Assembly (NCBI GenBank): GCA_965601455.1
Contig: OZ271831.1
Location: forward strand, 3,906,001 to 3,970,000
Length of the DNA: 64,000 nucleotides
DNA from: JANQEU01 sp965601455
GTDB lineage: Bacteria; Bacteroidota; Bacteroidia; Cytophagales; Cyclobacteriaceae
Direction of reading: 5' to 3'
Position 1 is the first letter of the stretch; each line of letters starts with the position of its first letter. Shown here piece after piece: positions 37,967-46,632 of the stretch. Both the position numbers and the translations under genes were made by a program. Under the pieces are notes generated by a model, which did not search any database, was not told the origin of the DNA, and was given only the letters and a program-made list of their open reading frames with translations.

Positions 37967-38476
37967 ATGATTAAACCTGTGAACTCCGAAACATATAAAA
38001 TCCCTGAACATGCCCGAATTGGTCATGTTCACTTAAAAGTAGCTGACCTTCAAAGAGCATTGGATTTCTATTGTGACTTACTTGGGTTTGAAATACAAGC
38101 CACTTACAGCGATCAAGCCGCTTTCATAAGTGCCGGTGGTTACCACCATCACATTGGTCTAAATACCTGGTACAGCAAAGGAAGGGAACCAGCGCCAAAG
38201 CATGCAGCGGGACTCTTTCACACCGCCATCGTTTTTCCTACCCGGAAAGACCTGGCTATTATCTTCAAAAGACTTCAGGAAGCGGAATATCCCTTCACCG
38301 GAGCCGCTGATCATGGAGTCTCCGAGGCACTCTATCTTGATGATCCGGATCAGAACGGCGTGGAATTGTATTGGGATCGACCTCAGGAAGAATGGCCAAA
38401 AAAACCAGATGGCTCATTAGAAATGTATACCCGCCCGTTGAATTTCGATAGTCTTTTGGAGGAACTGGATAATTAA
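37967..38476 (+). CDS. VOC family protein, catechol 2,3-dioxygenase-like
   Basis: A 169-residue vicinal-oxygen-chelate protein. Predicted metal ligands are the His in 'IGHVHLKVADLQRALDFY', the His in 'GLFHTAIVFPT' and the Glu in 'DQNGVELYWDRP'. This matches ring-cleaving dioxygenase or glyoxalase relatives, though a single short module could also be a fosfomycin-resistance or isomerase type. It sits close after the permease gene (16 nt) and just before an outer-membrane barrel gene. Confidence 0.9.
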   Translation: MIKPVNSETYKIPEHARIGHVHLKVADLQRALDFYCDLLGFEIQATYSDQAAFISAGGYHHHIGLNTWYSKGREPAPKHAAGLFHTAIVFPTRKDLAIIFKRLQEAEYPFTGAADHGVSEALYLDDPDQNGVELYWDRPQEEWPKKPDGSLEMYTRPLNFDSLLEELDN

Positions 38477-38492
38477 ATTCATCCTTCTATTT

Positions 38493-39605
38493 TTGTCCGG
38501 GTCAAAAATTCAACTTTTGAAATTCAAGCTTAGCGTACTCTTTTCTATCCTTTGTCTTCCCGTTCTGCTTTTTAGCCAGGAAATAGACACCGTTAAGAAA
38601 GACAAGACACTGGCTATCTATCCAGCCTTTGGTTATTCTCCGGAAACAAGTGCTCAACTTGGTGCAATAGCGATTTGGGTATTACCGAATAAAGACAGTT
38701 CTCAATCGGAATATGTAAGGCAATCTTCAATCAATCCTTTTGTCCTTTTTTCACTGAGAAGGCAGTTACAGAGTGCGGTCAACTTTGACTTGTTTCTCAA
38801 AAACGGAATGAATGTGAACCTATCACCGCGGTTTAACCTCTTCCCGGATAATTATTACGGTATTGGAAATGATAACGATCCGGAAGAACTGGAAAACTAC
38901 ACTAACCAGTTTTTACGTATCGACGGATTTGTGTTAAAACCACTTAATCCAAGAACATTTGTGGGGGTGTCTTTCGACATTCAGAACAATACAATACGTG
39001 AAATAAAACCAGCAGGGATGTTGGAAACAGATAGTCCGGTGGGCATTAGTGGTGGAACAAATGGAGTTATCGGACCTGCTTTCCGTTTTGACTCAAGGAA
39101 TGATATTCTCTATCCATCAAGTGGGCAATTAATCTCCCTCACCTCCTTCTTCACCATATTCGGCAATTTCAGTTATTCAGCTTACGAGTTCGACTACAGA
39201 AAATACTGGGCAATCAACGACAGTAAAAACATCCTTGCTTTCAACTTAAATACACGTCTAACTGTAGGTGATGACATACCCTTTTATAAGCTACCCCAAC
39301 TGGGTGGTGATGAAAGATTAAGAGGTATTGCCAACGCCAGTTTGTACCGAGATAAACAAAGCTGGTATGGGCAAATAGAGTATCGTCGACACCTTGTTTG
39401 GCGGCATGGTATGGCTGTGTTCACCGGCTTTGGCGACGTGGCTCCTACTCTTGGTGATTTTCAATTGAACCAAACCAAATACGTAGCAGGCTTAGGTTAT
39501 CGCTTTGCTGCTGTTGAAGGTCAAAACCTAAACGTACGATTTGATTTCGGTATCGCTCGCGGAAGACAAACCGGCTTTTATGTAAGCGTCAGGGAAGCTT
39601 TTTAA
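38493..39605 (+). CDS. Omp85/BamA-family outer-membrane beta-barrel protein
   Basis: A 370-residue surface-antigen-type protein consisting mainly of an Omp85 barrel without POTRA repeats. Its signal peptide reads 'LKFKLSVLFSILCLPVLLFS' and the characteristic 'LGGDERLRGIANASLY' is the Omp85 lid-lock signature; 'FTGFGDVAPT' and the terminal aromatic residue (Phe370) fit a barrel strand. There is no ATG near the N-terminus. TTG codons at 38493 and 38517 are the candidate starts, and 38517 gives the tidier signal peptide. It may act like a patatin-less surface barrel; the function is unknown. Confidence 0.87.
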   Translation: MSGSKIQLLKFKLSVLFSILCLPVLLFSQEIDTVKKDKTLAIYPAFGYSPETSAQLGAIAIWVLPNKDSSQSEYVRQSSINPFVLFSLRRQLQSAVNFDLFLKNGMNVNLSPRFNLFPDNYYGIGNDNDPEELENYTNQFLRIDGFVLKPLNPRTFVGVSFDIQNNTIREIKPAGMLETDSPVGISGGTNGVIGPAFRFDSRNDILYPSSGQLISLTSFFTIFGNFSYSAYEFDYRKYWAINDSKNILAFNLNTRLTVGDDIPFYKLPQLGGDERLRGIANASLYRDKQSWYGQIEYRRHLVWRHGMAVFTGFGDVAPTLGDFQLNQTKYVAGLGYRFAAVEGQNLNVRFDFGIARGRQTGFYVSVREAF

Positions 39606-39608
39606 GTA

Positions 39609-40523
39609 TTAAGCCGAAACCTCAAAATTCATCAATTCTTCTTCCAACTCTTCTCTTACTTTCGAAAGTTGCTGGAGCTTTTCCTTACTTACGGAAGGAT
39701 ATCTTAAATCTAGTTCATCTACTTTTTGACTAATAATATCCGCAACCACTGCTCTCAAATACCATTTATTATCAGCGGGTATCACGTACCATGGGGCGTG
39801 CTCGGTACTTGTGGCATTAAGCATTTGTTCATATGCGTGCTGATACTCATCCCAGAGTTTCCTTTCACTGTAATCGCTACTTGAAAATTTCCACTCCTTG
39901 CCTTGAGTGTTTAGTCGACTTAAGAATCTTCGCAATTGCTCTTCTTTTGAAAGGTGAAGGAAAAACTTAATCACCACTGTATCATGACTCGTTAATCTCC
40001 TTTCAAACTCATTAATCTCTTCGTAACGAGATCTCCAAACCTCTTCTACAGGTGCATTTCTAAGTTCCTGAGGTACCCATTGCTTGTCCAGCAATTCGGG
40101 GTGAACTCGAACTACAAGTACCTCCTCATAATACGAGCGATTGAAAATGGAAATCTTTCCTTTCACTGGAAGATACTTGTAAGGTCTCCACAAAAAATGG
40201 TGCAGTCTTTCTTCTTCTGAGGGAGCTTTAAAACTAAAAACATCACAACCCTGAGGGTTGATCCCGGACATCACGTGCTTGATGGTTCCATCCTTACCTG
40301 CAGCATCCATCGCCTGGAATATGATAAGCACACCAAACTCTTTCAAAGCCCATATAAGCTCCTGGGCTCTTGAAAGATCTTCCACATCTTCCTGTAAAGT
40401 TTTTTTACCGTGTTTTTTACTCCCTAATTGCCCCGTGTAACCGGGATCAAAATTGTCTAAAGGGGTAAAAGAACCTGGTGGCACAATGAATTTCGAATGA
40501 TCAAAACGATGCAATTGGTCCAT
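39609..40523 (-). CDS. ppk2: Polyphosphate kinase 2 family protein
   Basis: A 304-residue PPK2-type phosphotransferase that moves phosphate between polyphosphate and nucleotides. The Walker A-like motif is 'QAMDAAGKDGTIKHVMSGIN', the Walker B region is 'ISIFNRSYYEEVLVVRVHPE', and the lid is rich in basic residues ('LTSHDTVVIKFFLHLSKEEQ'). ATG at 40523 is preferred over the TTG eight codons upstream. Nucleotide preference (AMP, ADP or GDP) cannot be fixed. It ends 3 nt from the convergent Omp85 gene. Confidence 0.93.
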   Translation of the reverse strand: MDQLHRFDHSKFIVPPGSFTPLDNFDPGYTGQLGSKKHGKKTLQEDVEDLSRAQELIWALKEFGVLIIFQAMDAAGKDGTIKHVMSGINPQGCDVFSFKAPSEEERLHHFLWRPYKYLPVKGKISIFNRSYYEEVLVVRVHPELLDKQWVPQELRNAPVEEVWRSRYEEINEFERRLTSHDTVVIKFFLHLSKEEQLRRFLSRLNTQGKEWKFSSSDYSERKLWDEYQHAYEQMLNATSTEHAPWYVIPADNKWYLRAVVADIISQKVDELDLRYPSVSKEKLQQLSKVREELEEELMNFEVSA

Positions 40524-40662
40524 GATAGAAGTTTTTGGGAATGACAAGAACTTACATCATGGTCAGGAGAATTCCTATGATGTATATCAGTAGACGACAG
40601 TAAAATTCCAGATTGAAGATTTTATAGAAACCCTGATTTCAAAGGAATCTGAAAACCTGAAT

Positions 40663-41256
40663 TTATAACGTCCAGCTATTGCCTACCTCCGATACATCTA
40701 TACAAGCTTTCCATTCACCGGGAATCGGGTCGTAGTTAAGGATGTTTTTGCCAACGGCTTCTGAAGAATAATAGGCCCATAGAGTCATGGATTTTAACTG
40801 ACGATAAAATCCAACAGGTTCTTGGTCACCTACAGCTGTACCCCAAATACCTGGATTGAATTTAGCCGTTTCGGATTCGTATTTTCTCATCAAATCCTCT
40901 TGTTCCTTCTGGCTCAAGAAAATAAAGTCGTCTCCAGCCTCCCGTCTCGATCGATCATTAAAACTGGCTATCTCTGTTCTGATCATCTTCTTTCCTTCTT
41001 CATTAAAAACTTTAGTAAAAAAGGTATCAAGAAATACATCTACGTTTACATCAAGGGCGCCAGGGGTTTCCGTTTTCGGTAACCACCGATCTACAATCGC
41101 TGAAATCAATCGAGCTTCACCATCTGTAAAAAATAATGGCGTCCAGCTAAGACGCGGCTGATTCTGACAGGATTGCAACAGTGATAGAATAGTTGGTGTT
41201 GCAGCAAATGAGCCAGCCGATAGTATAGTGTTTTTAAGTGCTTGTCTCCTTTTCAT
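40663..41256 (-). CDS. Gluconate 2-dehydrogenase subunit 3 family protein with Tat signal
   Basis: A 197-residue protein. The start 'MKRRQALKNTILSAGSFAA' has a twin-arginine motif followed by a hydrophobic segment, and a cysteine ('LLQSCQ') may serve as lipid anchor. The remainder has the helical gluconate-dehydrogenase-subunit-3 pattern ('ARLISAIVDRWLPKTETPG'). In characterised systems this small subunit carries the large flavoprotein through the Tat pathway. It lies 1 nt after the GMC gene, so the two form a dimeric periplasmic dehydrogenase. Confidence 0.9.
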   Translation of the reverse strand: MKRRQALKNTILSAGSFAATPTILSLLQSCQNQPRLSWTPLFFTDGEARLISAIVDRWLPKTETPGALDVNVDVFLDTFFTKVFNEEGKKMIRTEIASFNDRSRREAGDDFIFLSQKEQEDLMRKYESETAKFNPGIWGTAVGDQEPVGFYRQLKSMTLWAYYSSEAVGKNILNYDPIPGEWKACIDVSEVGNSWTL

Positions 41257-41257
41257 C

Positions 41258-42964
41258 TTAAAGATTTCTTTTGTTCATCTCACTAACTGCATGATCAGCT
41301 GCTCTTGCCGTAAGGGCCATATACGTCAACGAAGGATTTACACAGGAAGAGGAGGTCATGCATGCACCATCGGTAACGAAAACATTCTTACAGGCGTGCA
41401 CCTGGTTAGTTCCATTTAAAACCGAGGTCTTTGGATCTCTACCCATTCTGGCAGTCCCCATTTCGTGTATACCAAATCCAGGTTCATGCTCATTGTCAAA
41501 ATCAATTATATCCTGGACCCCTACCTTTTCCAGCATCTCTTTGGCATCTTCCCGAATCTGTTTATTCATTTCTTTTTCATTCTCCTTAAACTCACAATCA
41601 ATGGCGAGAGTGGGTTGACCCCATTTATCCAGATTCTCAGTGTCCAAAGAAACTTTATTCTCGTGGTAAGGAAGGCATTCAGCAAATCCTGTGATAAAAA
41701 ATTCCCACTGTCCGGGTTTCATCATTCGATCTTTAAAATCACCTCCAAAGTCTTCTTCATTCGTTCCCGCACCCCAATTTTTTCTGTAGCTACCTCCCTG
41801 ATATCCAAAACCTCTTAAGAAACGGTCTGTTTTAGTTTCATCATCGATGTTCCAATACCGTGGAATGTAAATACCATTAGGTCTTCTTCCCTTGTAGTAG
41901 GTATCCTCATAACCCTCAACTTTGCCCATTGCACCTATTCGATAGGTATGGTCCATCAGATTATGGCCCAGTTCACCGCTATCATTTCCCAAACCATTTG
42001 GGAACCTGTCAGAAATTGAGTTCAATAGAATTTGGGTGGAACTCAAGGCAGATGCATTACAAAAAATGATTTTGGCATTGTATACAATGTCCTCATTAGT
42101 TTCAGCATCAATAATTCGTACACCTGTAGCCTTTCCTTTGTCCTCGTCATAAACAATGGACTGAACAATGGAATAAGGTCGAATGGTAAGATTTCCTGTT
42201 TCGTTTGCGGCTGGTAGAGTCACGGCATTGCTCGAGAAGTATGCACCATAAGGACATCCCCGACTGCATCGATTACGATACTGACATTGTCCCCGACCAT
42301 TTAAAGGTTGTGTCAAATGAGCAGCTCTTCCGATAATAAGATTCCTGCCTGGGAAGTCTTTTTCAATTCGAGCCTTAATATCCTTTTCCACACAGGTCAA
42401 CTCCATTGGCGGCAGAAAATGGCTATCTGGTAATTGTGGCAATCCTGCAGCCTCTCCACTAATTCCAGCAAATTTTTCAACGTAGGTATACCATGACTCA
42501 ATATCCCTATATCGTATGGGCCAGTCCACTCCATATCCGTCTTTGGCATTGGCTTCAAAATCCAGGTCGCTCCATCGATAGCACTGCTTCCCCCACAGTA
42601 TAGAGCGTCCACCCATCTGATGAGCTCGAGCCCACATAAATGGCTTCACTTCCGTATAGGGTGATGCTTCATCATCCGCCCAAAAATGCTCAGTATCCCT
42701 TCCTATGAATCCAGTTCGTCCTGCTTTATAATGCTTTTTCTGCTCCTCTGGAGTGAGTGCTCCTCTTAGATCATCGTCCCACGGGTCATCAAACATGGTT
42801 GGATAATCCTCAATATGATTGACAATTCTGCCTCGTTCAAGGACAAGGGTCTTCAGTCCTTTTTCACACAATTCTTTTGCAGCCCAACCTCCGCTGATAC
42901 CGGATCCAATCACGATCGCATCGTATGTGACCTGTTTTTGCGCATCAATGTTGTAATTCGCCAT
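41258..42964 (-). CDS. GMC family oxidoreductase (gluconate/sugar dehydrogenase large subunit)
   Basis: A 568-residue flavoprotein. 'VIGSGISGGWAAKELCEKG' and 'LVLERG' bind FAD. 'RSILWGKQCYRWSDLDFE' and the cysteine-rich 'CQYRNRCSRGCPYGAYFSS' occur mid-protein. The C-terminal catalytic histidine is in 'FGIHEMGTARMG' and the asparagine in 'SSSCVNPSLTYMALT'. It has no signal peptide and probably leaves the cell bound to the Tat-signal subunit downstream. It is likely to oxidise a sugar or sugar acid and pass electrons to a membrane acceptor; the substrate is unknown. No cytochrome c subunit is adjacent. Confidence 0.93.
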   Translation of the reverse strand: MANYNIDAQKQVTYDAIVIGSGISGGWAAKELCEKGLKTLVLERGRIVNHIEDYPTMFDDPWDDDLRGALTPEEQKKHYKAGRTGFIGRDTEHFWADDEASPYTEVKPFMWARAHQMGGRSILWGKQCYRWSDLDFEANAKDGYGVDWPIRYRDIESWYTYVEKFAGISGEAAGLPQLPDSHFLPPMELTCVEKDIKARIEKDFPGRNLIIGRAAHLTQPLNGRGQCQYRNRCSRGCPYGAYFSSNAVTLPAANETGNLTIRPYSIVQSIVYDEDKGKATGVRIIDAETNEDIVYNAKIIFCNASALSSTQILLNSISDRFPNGLGNDSGELGHNLMDHTYRIGAMGKVEGYEDTYYKGRRPNGIYIPRYWNIDDETKTDRFLRGFGYQGGSYRKNWGAGTNEEDFGGDFKDRMMKPGQWEFFITGFAECLPYHENKVSLDTENLDKWGQPTLAIDCEFKENEKEMNKQIREDAKEMLEKVGVQDIIDFDNEHEPGFGIHEMGTARMGRDPKTSVLNGTNQVHACKNVFVTDGACMTSSSCVNPSLTYMALTARAADHAVSEMNKRNL

Positions 42965-43041
42965 GTGTTAAATATAGCAGTACTTTCACTACGGCCTGAT
43001 TTTTTTTTGCGTTTTATGAAACCTTTTAGAACTAAAACTAG

Positions 43042-43049
43042 TATATTTG
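43042..43049 (+). promoter_or_regulatory. Possible promoter -7 box for the small secreted protein
   Basis: TATATTTG matches TAnnTTTG exactly, 18 nt upstream of the ATG at 43067. No TTG occurs at the usual spacing upstream. It supports the start at 43067 over ATG 43016. Confidence 0.45.
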
Positions 43050-43066
43050 ATAGTAATACTATTATA

Positions 43067-43369
43067 ATGTATATTAATTCTATTGTTTTAAGGTGTATTG
43101 CTTCTTTCATGGTCCTTTTTATGATCATGCAGGCACCAGCTATCGGAGCTGAAGTCAGCGTGATCGAGGAAGAATCCACGGAAGAAAAAATAGAGGAAAG
43201 AAGGGAGGTCGTAAGACAACAGCACCTCATTAGAATTAAGCCCTCACCAGAGACCAAGGACTCGGACTACAACAATGGTGAAAGTGACATTTATATTTAT
43301 CCAAAACACACCCCACAAGTAGACCATAAGGTCCGAATCCATCTTTGGAACATGCAGCTCTTGCACTAG
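43067..43369 (+). CDS. Small secreted protein of unknown function (100 aa)
   Basis: The ORF opens with a hydrophobic signal peptide (MYINSIVLRC to 'QAPAIGA') that would be cleaved before 'EVSVIEEES'. The mature part is about 72 residues: an acidic/charged helix-like stretch ('ESTEEKIEERREVVRQQ'), then a Lys/Pro/Asp-rich part. I recognise no domain. The in-frame reading continues back to 42815 across the GMC gene, but the -7 box at 43042 and the signal peptide favour 43067. It may head a run of three small plus-strand ORFs ending at a terminator. Confidence 0.55.
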   Translation: MYINSIVLRCIASFMVLFMIMQAPAIGAEVSVIEEESTEEKIEERREVVRQQHLIRIKPSPETKDSDYNNGESDIYIYPKHTPQVDHKVRIHLWNMQLLH

Positions 43370-43438
43370 GAATCCTCCACCCCCTCCCGAATACCCTATT
43401 ATCTCTCGATTACATCATTTAAAAAAAACGTTGGAAGA

Positions 43439-43558
43439 ATGAATTATCAAGAAGAGAGAACCGAAAGACACATTATCAAACAAATTAGAATATTAGCTTA
43501 CCTAGCATTGACTGCGATGCTTTTCGGAGTGGTTTTCACTCTCTTTCCTTTGTCGTAA
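43439..43558 (+). CDS. Small single-pass membrane protein (39 aa)
   Basis: A short ORF: a charged N-terminus (about 16 residues, 'MNYQEERTERHIIKQIRI') is followed by one hydrophobic helix ('LAYLALTAMLFGVVFTLF') and a stop. A purine-rich GGAAG lies immediately before the ATG. It sits 10 nt upstream of the next small ORF and on the same strand as its neighbours. Function unknown; it could be a membrane-anchored small protein or a chance ORF. Confidence 0.45.
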   Translation: MNYQEERTERHIIKQIRILAYLALTAMLFGVVFTLFPLS

Positions 43559-43568
43559 AGGCAAGAAA

Positions 43569-43724
43569 ATGAGAACCACAATGCTAGACTATAGCAAGGT
43601 AATTCTTGACAAAGTGAGTTTCGATAGAAAACTGTTTTGGAAAGAATACCGAAAATTTCATAGGATCCTCCCGCATGAGGATTCCTATGCACTTCGAATT
43701 TGGGTACGCCAGTACCTGAGTTAG
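43569..43724 (+). CDS. Small conserved-looking basic protein (51 aa)
   Basis: A 51-residue ORF with an alternative start at the fifth codon (43581), giving 'MLDYSKVILDKVSFDRKLF'. This opening resembles, from memory, short unannotated Bacteroidota proteins beginning 'MLDY(S/T)K.IL.KVSFD..LF'; I cannot check the match. The protein is soluble, with many Lys, Arg and aromatic residues ending in 'LRIWVRQYLS'. A terminator follows 15 nt after the stop, consistent with the end of a transcript. Confidence 0.6.
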   Translation: MRTTMLDYSKVILDKVSFDRKLFWKEYRKFHRILPHEDSYALRIWVRQYLS

Positions 43725-43738
43725 TTTGGTTGGTTGAG

Positions 43739-43771
43739 GCCTTCGCCCAAAATGGGCGGAGGTTTTTTTAT
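43739..43771 (+). terminator. Rho-independent terminator after the small-ORF cluster
   Basis: CCTTCGCCC and GGGCGGAGG form a 9-bp stem with one wobble around a short A/T loop, followed by TTTTTTTA. It lies 15 nt past the 51-residue ORF. Confidence 0.75.
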
Positions 43772-43851
43772 TTCTTTTGAATTTTCAAAAATCAACCTAT
43801 CAAAGGATATTAGGAGAACCTCTTCGCACACCGTCCATATTTGGAAAAGGC

Positions 43852-43880
43852 TTTGATTCAACAATTGAATAGTATCTTTC
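43852..43880 (+). promoter_or_regulatory. Possible promoter with inverted repeat before the DUF885 operon
   Basis: TTTG (43852-43855), a 17-nt spacer and TATCTTTC (43873-43880, one base off consensus) lie just upstream. The spacer contains ATTCAA-CAA-TTGAAT (43856-43870), a perfect 6-bp inverted repeat that could be an operator. The predicted start of transcription is close to the first ATG, which would favour translation from 43900. Confidence 0.35.
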
Positions 43881-43884
43881 CTCG

Positions 43885-45582
43885 ATGCTTATTCATAAAA
43901 TGTCCATCAGGCTCTTCCTGTTTTGCCTTCTTACAATTGGATTCCTTATCCCAAAATCCCTTGTCAGTCAGGACTTGGGATACGACTACTTCCAAAAATG
44001 GCAGGCGTTTTATCCTCAAAAGGCAATAAGCCAGGGTTTACATGCTGCGATTTATAAGACTAACGATCTGTCATCAAAGGAAATATCCGATTGGTTGGAG
44101 TTTAATCAAACCATTCTTGATTCAACCAATCATCCCAACTCTTCGTATTCCAGTCGATTTCCGAATGACTCAAGACTGTTGAAGGTTCAGGCCCAGAACG
44201 AAATCCATAAATGGTCCACTGAAAAACCGCATATTAACGATCCTCTGTTGTATATCGATCACATGAAGCAGGTCTTTCAACAACTATCGGACGCTCCCTT
44301 TCTTTTAGAAAAGGAAAGAAGTCTACTCACGTGTGAACGTCTCCGGAATCTCCAGGACGTTGCTTTATCCGCTCGTAACCAGTTGGTGTACTCTAGCGAG
44401 AAAAACAGGCAGCAAGCTTTAACGAAACTAATCAGTTTATCAAAGTCTATTCGCACCATTGAAACATGCAATACTGTGCCGGAGACTATTCAGGAAATTG
44501 AAAAACTTAGCCTTTTTATTGAGGGTCTGGAGGACATGGAAGAACCTGGTCAGATTCTAGGCACAAAGGAATACAACCGTCGACTTGCACTGTATACAGA
44601 TAGTGACCTAACGTCAGAAAAGCTGTCTTCGATGGCCCTGGAAGAAATTAATACCGTCAAACGACTTATTGTAGAAGAATCAAAAAAATACTTTCAGAGT
44701 ACGTATCCCGGCGAGATAATTCCTGAGGAGGAACTATTGGTGGAACTGGTTATGTCCGACATGGAAAAAGATGTCCCACAAAACGCCAGGGATTACCTTG
44801 AATTCTGGTTGAATTTGAAACAGGCTGCAATGGAATTCGTCGAGCAAAAGGACTTGGCTACTTTACCTGAATCAAACACACTAGAGATCAAAACAGCCCC
44901 CGAAAGTGCAGGCCCGGCAGCAAGAATCGGTTGGGTTCAAAGTGCACCTCCCTTTCATCCCAATCCCATGACTACCTTATACTTGCCCTCCATTCCTGAC
45001 ACCGTACCGGAGCAAGAACAGATCGATTTTTGGTCATCATTTAACCGACCTTTCAATCGAATGATTGTTATTCATGAGCTAGTGCCCGGACATTATATGC
45101 AGTTAAAGATCAGTAGGGAAACGGCTCATCCCATACGACTTCTGTTTCCGTACGGGGTATACATTGAAGGCTGGGCTACTTTCTGCGAGAAAGTTGCACT
45201 GGAAAAGGGGTGGGAATCTGAACGACCACTGACCTACATCGCACACTTAAGGAAAAGACTGGAAAATGCCAACCGGGCTTACACTTCCGTAAAGGTTCAT
45301 TGTGAGGGATGGTCGCAAGAAGATGTACTTAAATTCTCAACTGATACTGCTTGGGTGGCACCGCAATTTGCGAAAAGTCTTTGGGGAAGAATCTTACGCT
45401 CGCCTATGCAACTCACCTCCTACTACCTGGGACGAGAACAATTCACCAAACTTTACAATTATGAAAAGGCAAGATTAGGTGATGATTTTGACCTGAAATA
45501 CTTCATGGACACGATCATGAAAGCAGGCCCTATTCCAGTCGATGGGTTTTATGAGATCTTTACTCACGATATATCAGATTAA
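43885..45582 (+). CDS. Secreted DUF885 family peptidase-like protein
   Basis: A 565-residue DUF885 protein, a family related to M32-like zinc peptidases. The signal peptide ends near 'KSLVSQ'. The metal motif 'HELVPGHYMQ' begins at His397 (His397, Glu398, His403), followed by 'YIEGWATFCE' with Glu428 as probable further ligand. A long helical N-terminal region precedes it. Several DUF885 members are thought to be carboxypeptidase- or dipeptidase-like; this one is unproven. ATG 43885 or 43900 are both possible. It heads a run of tightly packed genes. Confidence 0.9.
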   Translation: MLIHKMSIRLFLFCLLTIGFLIPKSLVSQDLGYDYFQKWQAFYPQKAISQGLHAAIYKTNDLSSKEISDWLEFNQTILDSTNHPNSSYSSRFPNDSRLLKVQAQNEIHKWSTEKPHINDPLLYIDHMKQVFQQLSDAPFLLEKERSLLTCERLRNLQDVALSARNQLVYSSEKNRQQALTKLISLSKSIRTIETCNTVPETIQEIEKLSLFIEGLEDMEEPGQILGTKEYNRRLALYTDSDLTSEKLSSMALEEINTVKRLIVEESKKYFQSTYPGEIIPEEELLVELVMSDMEKDVPQNARDYLEFWLNLKQAAMEFVEQKDLATLPESNTLEIKTAPESAGPAARIGWVQSAPPFHPNPMTTLYLPSIPDTVPEQEQIDFWSSFNRPFNRMIVIHELVPGHYMQLKISRETAHPIRLLFPYGVYIEGWATFCEKVALEKGWESERPLTYIAHLRKRLENANRAYTSVKVHCEGWSQEDVLKFSTDTAWVAPQFAKSLWGRILRSPMQLTSYYLGREQFTKLYNYEKARLGDDFDLKYFMDTIMKAGPIPVDGFYEIFTHDISD

Positions 45583-45584
45583 CG

Positions 45585-46628
45585 ATGGAAAGATTCGAAT
45601 TGCAACCAGATTATTCGATTTCAAGGGTAATCAAGGGGGGCTGGCATTTGGCCGGAGGACATGGTAAAATATCAGAGGAACAAGCAGTCAAGGATATGGA
45701 GATCTTTGCCCATGCAGGTATCACCACCTTCGACTGCGCGGACATCTATACCGGGGTTGAAGAGCTAATTGGAAAATTCCTTAAAAAGAACAAAGACAAA
45801 ATTCGGGCAGATGAATTGCCAAACATTCAAATACACACCAAGTATGTTCCCGATTACAATGCTCTGAACAGCCTATCTGAAAGGGATACCAACAAAATCA
45901 TTGACCGGTCTATTCAGAGACTTGGTGTCGAACAGCTGGATCTGGTTCAGTTTGCCTGGTGGGATTATACCAAAGGCGATTTTCTTGAAGCCATTGGACA
46001 CCTGGCAAAACTTCAGGAATCAGGAAAAATCAAACACATTGGAATAACCAATTTTAACTCAGTTCAAACCAAGAAGATACTCGACACCGGTATAAAAATC
46101 GTGTCGAACCAGGTACAATACTCTGTACTCGATCGACGGGTTGAATTGGATCGCACGGATTTGATTGATGTGCATAAAATTCCTTTACTATGTTACGGTA
46201 CTGTCGCCGGAGGTTTTTTGAGTGATGCGTATCTGGATAAACCCGAACCAAAAAATCCACTTGAAAATCGTTCGCTGACCAAGTACAGATTAATAATTGA
46301 AGAATTTGGAACGTGGGAATTCTTTCAGCATTTGTTACGAATGCTCAGAAATATTGCAGACCAATATAATTGTACTATCACTGAAATAGCTCTACGGTAT
46401 ATCCTACAGAAAAGGAATGTGGCAAGTTTAATTGTGGGTGCAAGAAACACTGAACACCTGAACAAGCTGTGTCAACTGTCATCCTTCCAATTGAAAGAAA
46501 AAGAAATGGAAGAAATTCACAGTTTGCAACTACAGGGGAAAGGTCCAAAAGGTCCATTTTATGAATTGGAAAGAAATAAAGACGGGAAACACGGTTCCAT
46601 CATGAGATACAATCTAAACCAGGAATAA
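45585..46628 (+). CDS. Aldo/keto reductase
   Basis: A 347-residue TIM-barrel oxidoreductase that would reduce carbonyls with NAD(P)H. Catalytic-type residues appear in 'TTFDCADIYTGVEEL' (Asp, Tyr) and 'IQIHTKYVP' (Lys). Where most members have a histidine, this protein reads 'DLVQFAWWDY', with Ala124 at the aligned position by eye, so activity may differ. 'LIVGARNTEHLNKL' near the C-terminus is the cofactor-binding loop. It lies 2 nt after the DUF885 gene and 4 nt before the antiporter gene. Substrate unknown. Confidence 0.92.
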   Translation: MERFELQPDYSISRVIKGGWHLAGGHGKISEEQAVKDMEIFAHAGITTFDCADIYTGVEELIGKFLKKNKDKIRADELPNIQIHTKYVPDYNALNSLSERDTNKIIDRSIQRLGVEQLDLVQFAWWDYTKGDFLEAIGHLAKLQESGKIKHIGITNFNSVQTKKILDTGIKIVSNQVQYSVLDRRVELDRTDLIDVHKIPLLCYGTVAGGFLSDAYLDKPEPKNPLENRSLTKYRLIIEEFGTWEFFQHLLRMLRNIADQYNCTITEIALRYILQKRNVASLIVGARNTEHLNKLCQLSSFQLKEKEMEEIHSLQLQGKGPKGPFYELERNKDGKHGSIMRYNLNQE

Positions 46629-46632
46629 GAGT

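Noticed and set aside
42815..43066. Extended N-terminus of the small secreted protein across the GMC gene
   Set aside because: The added residues lie antisense to the GMC coding region, and the -7 box and signal peptide point to the later start.
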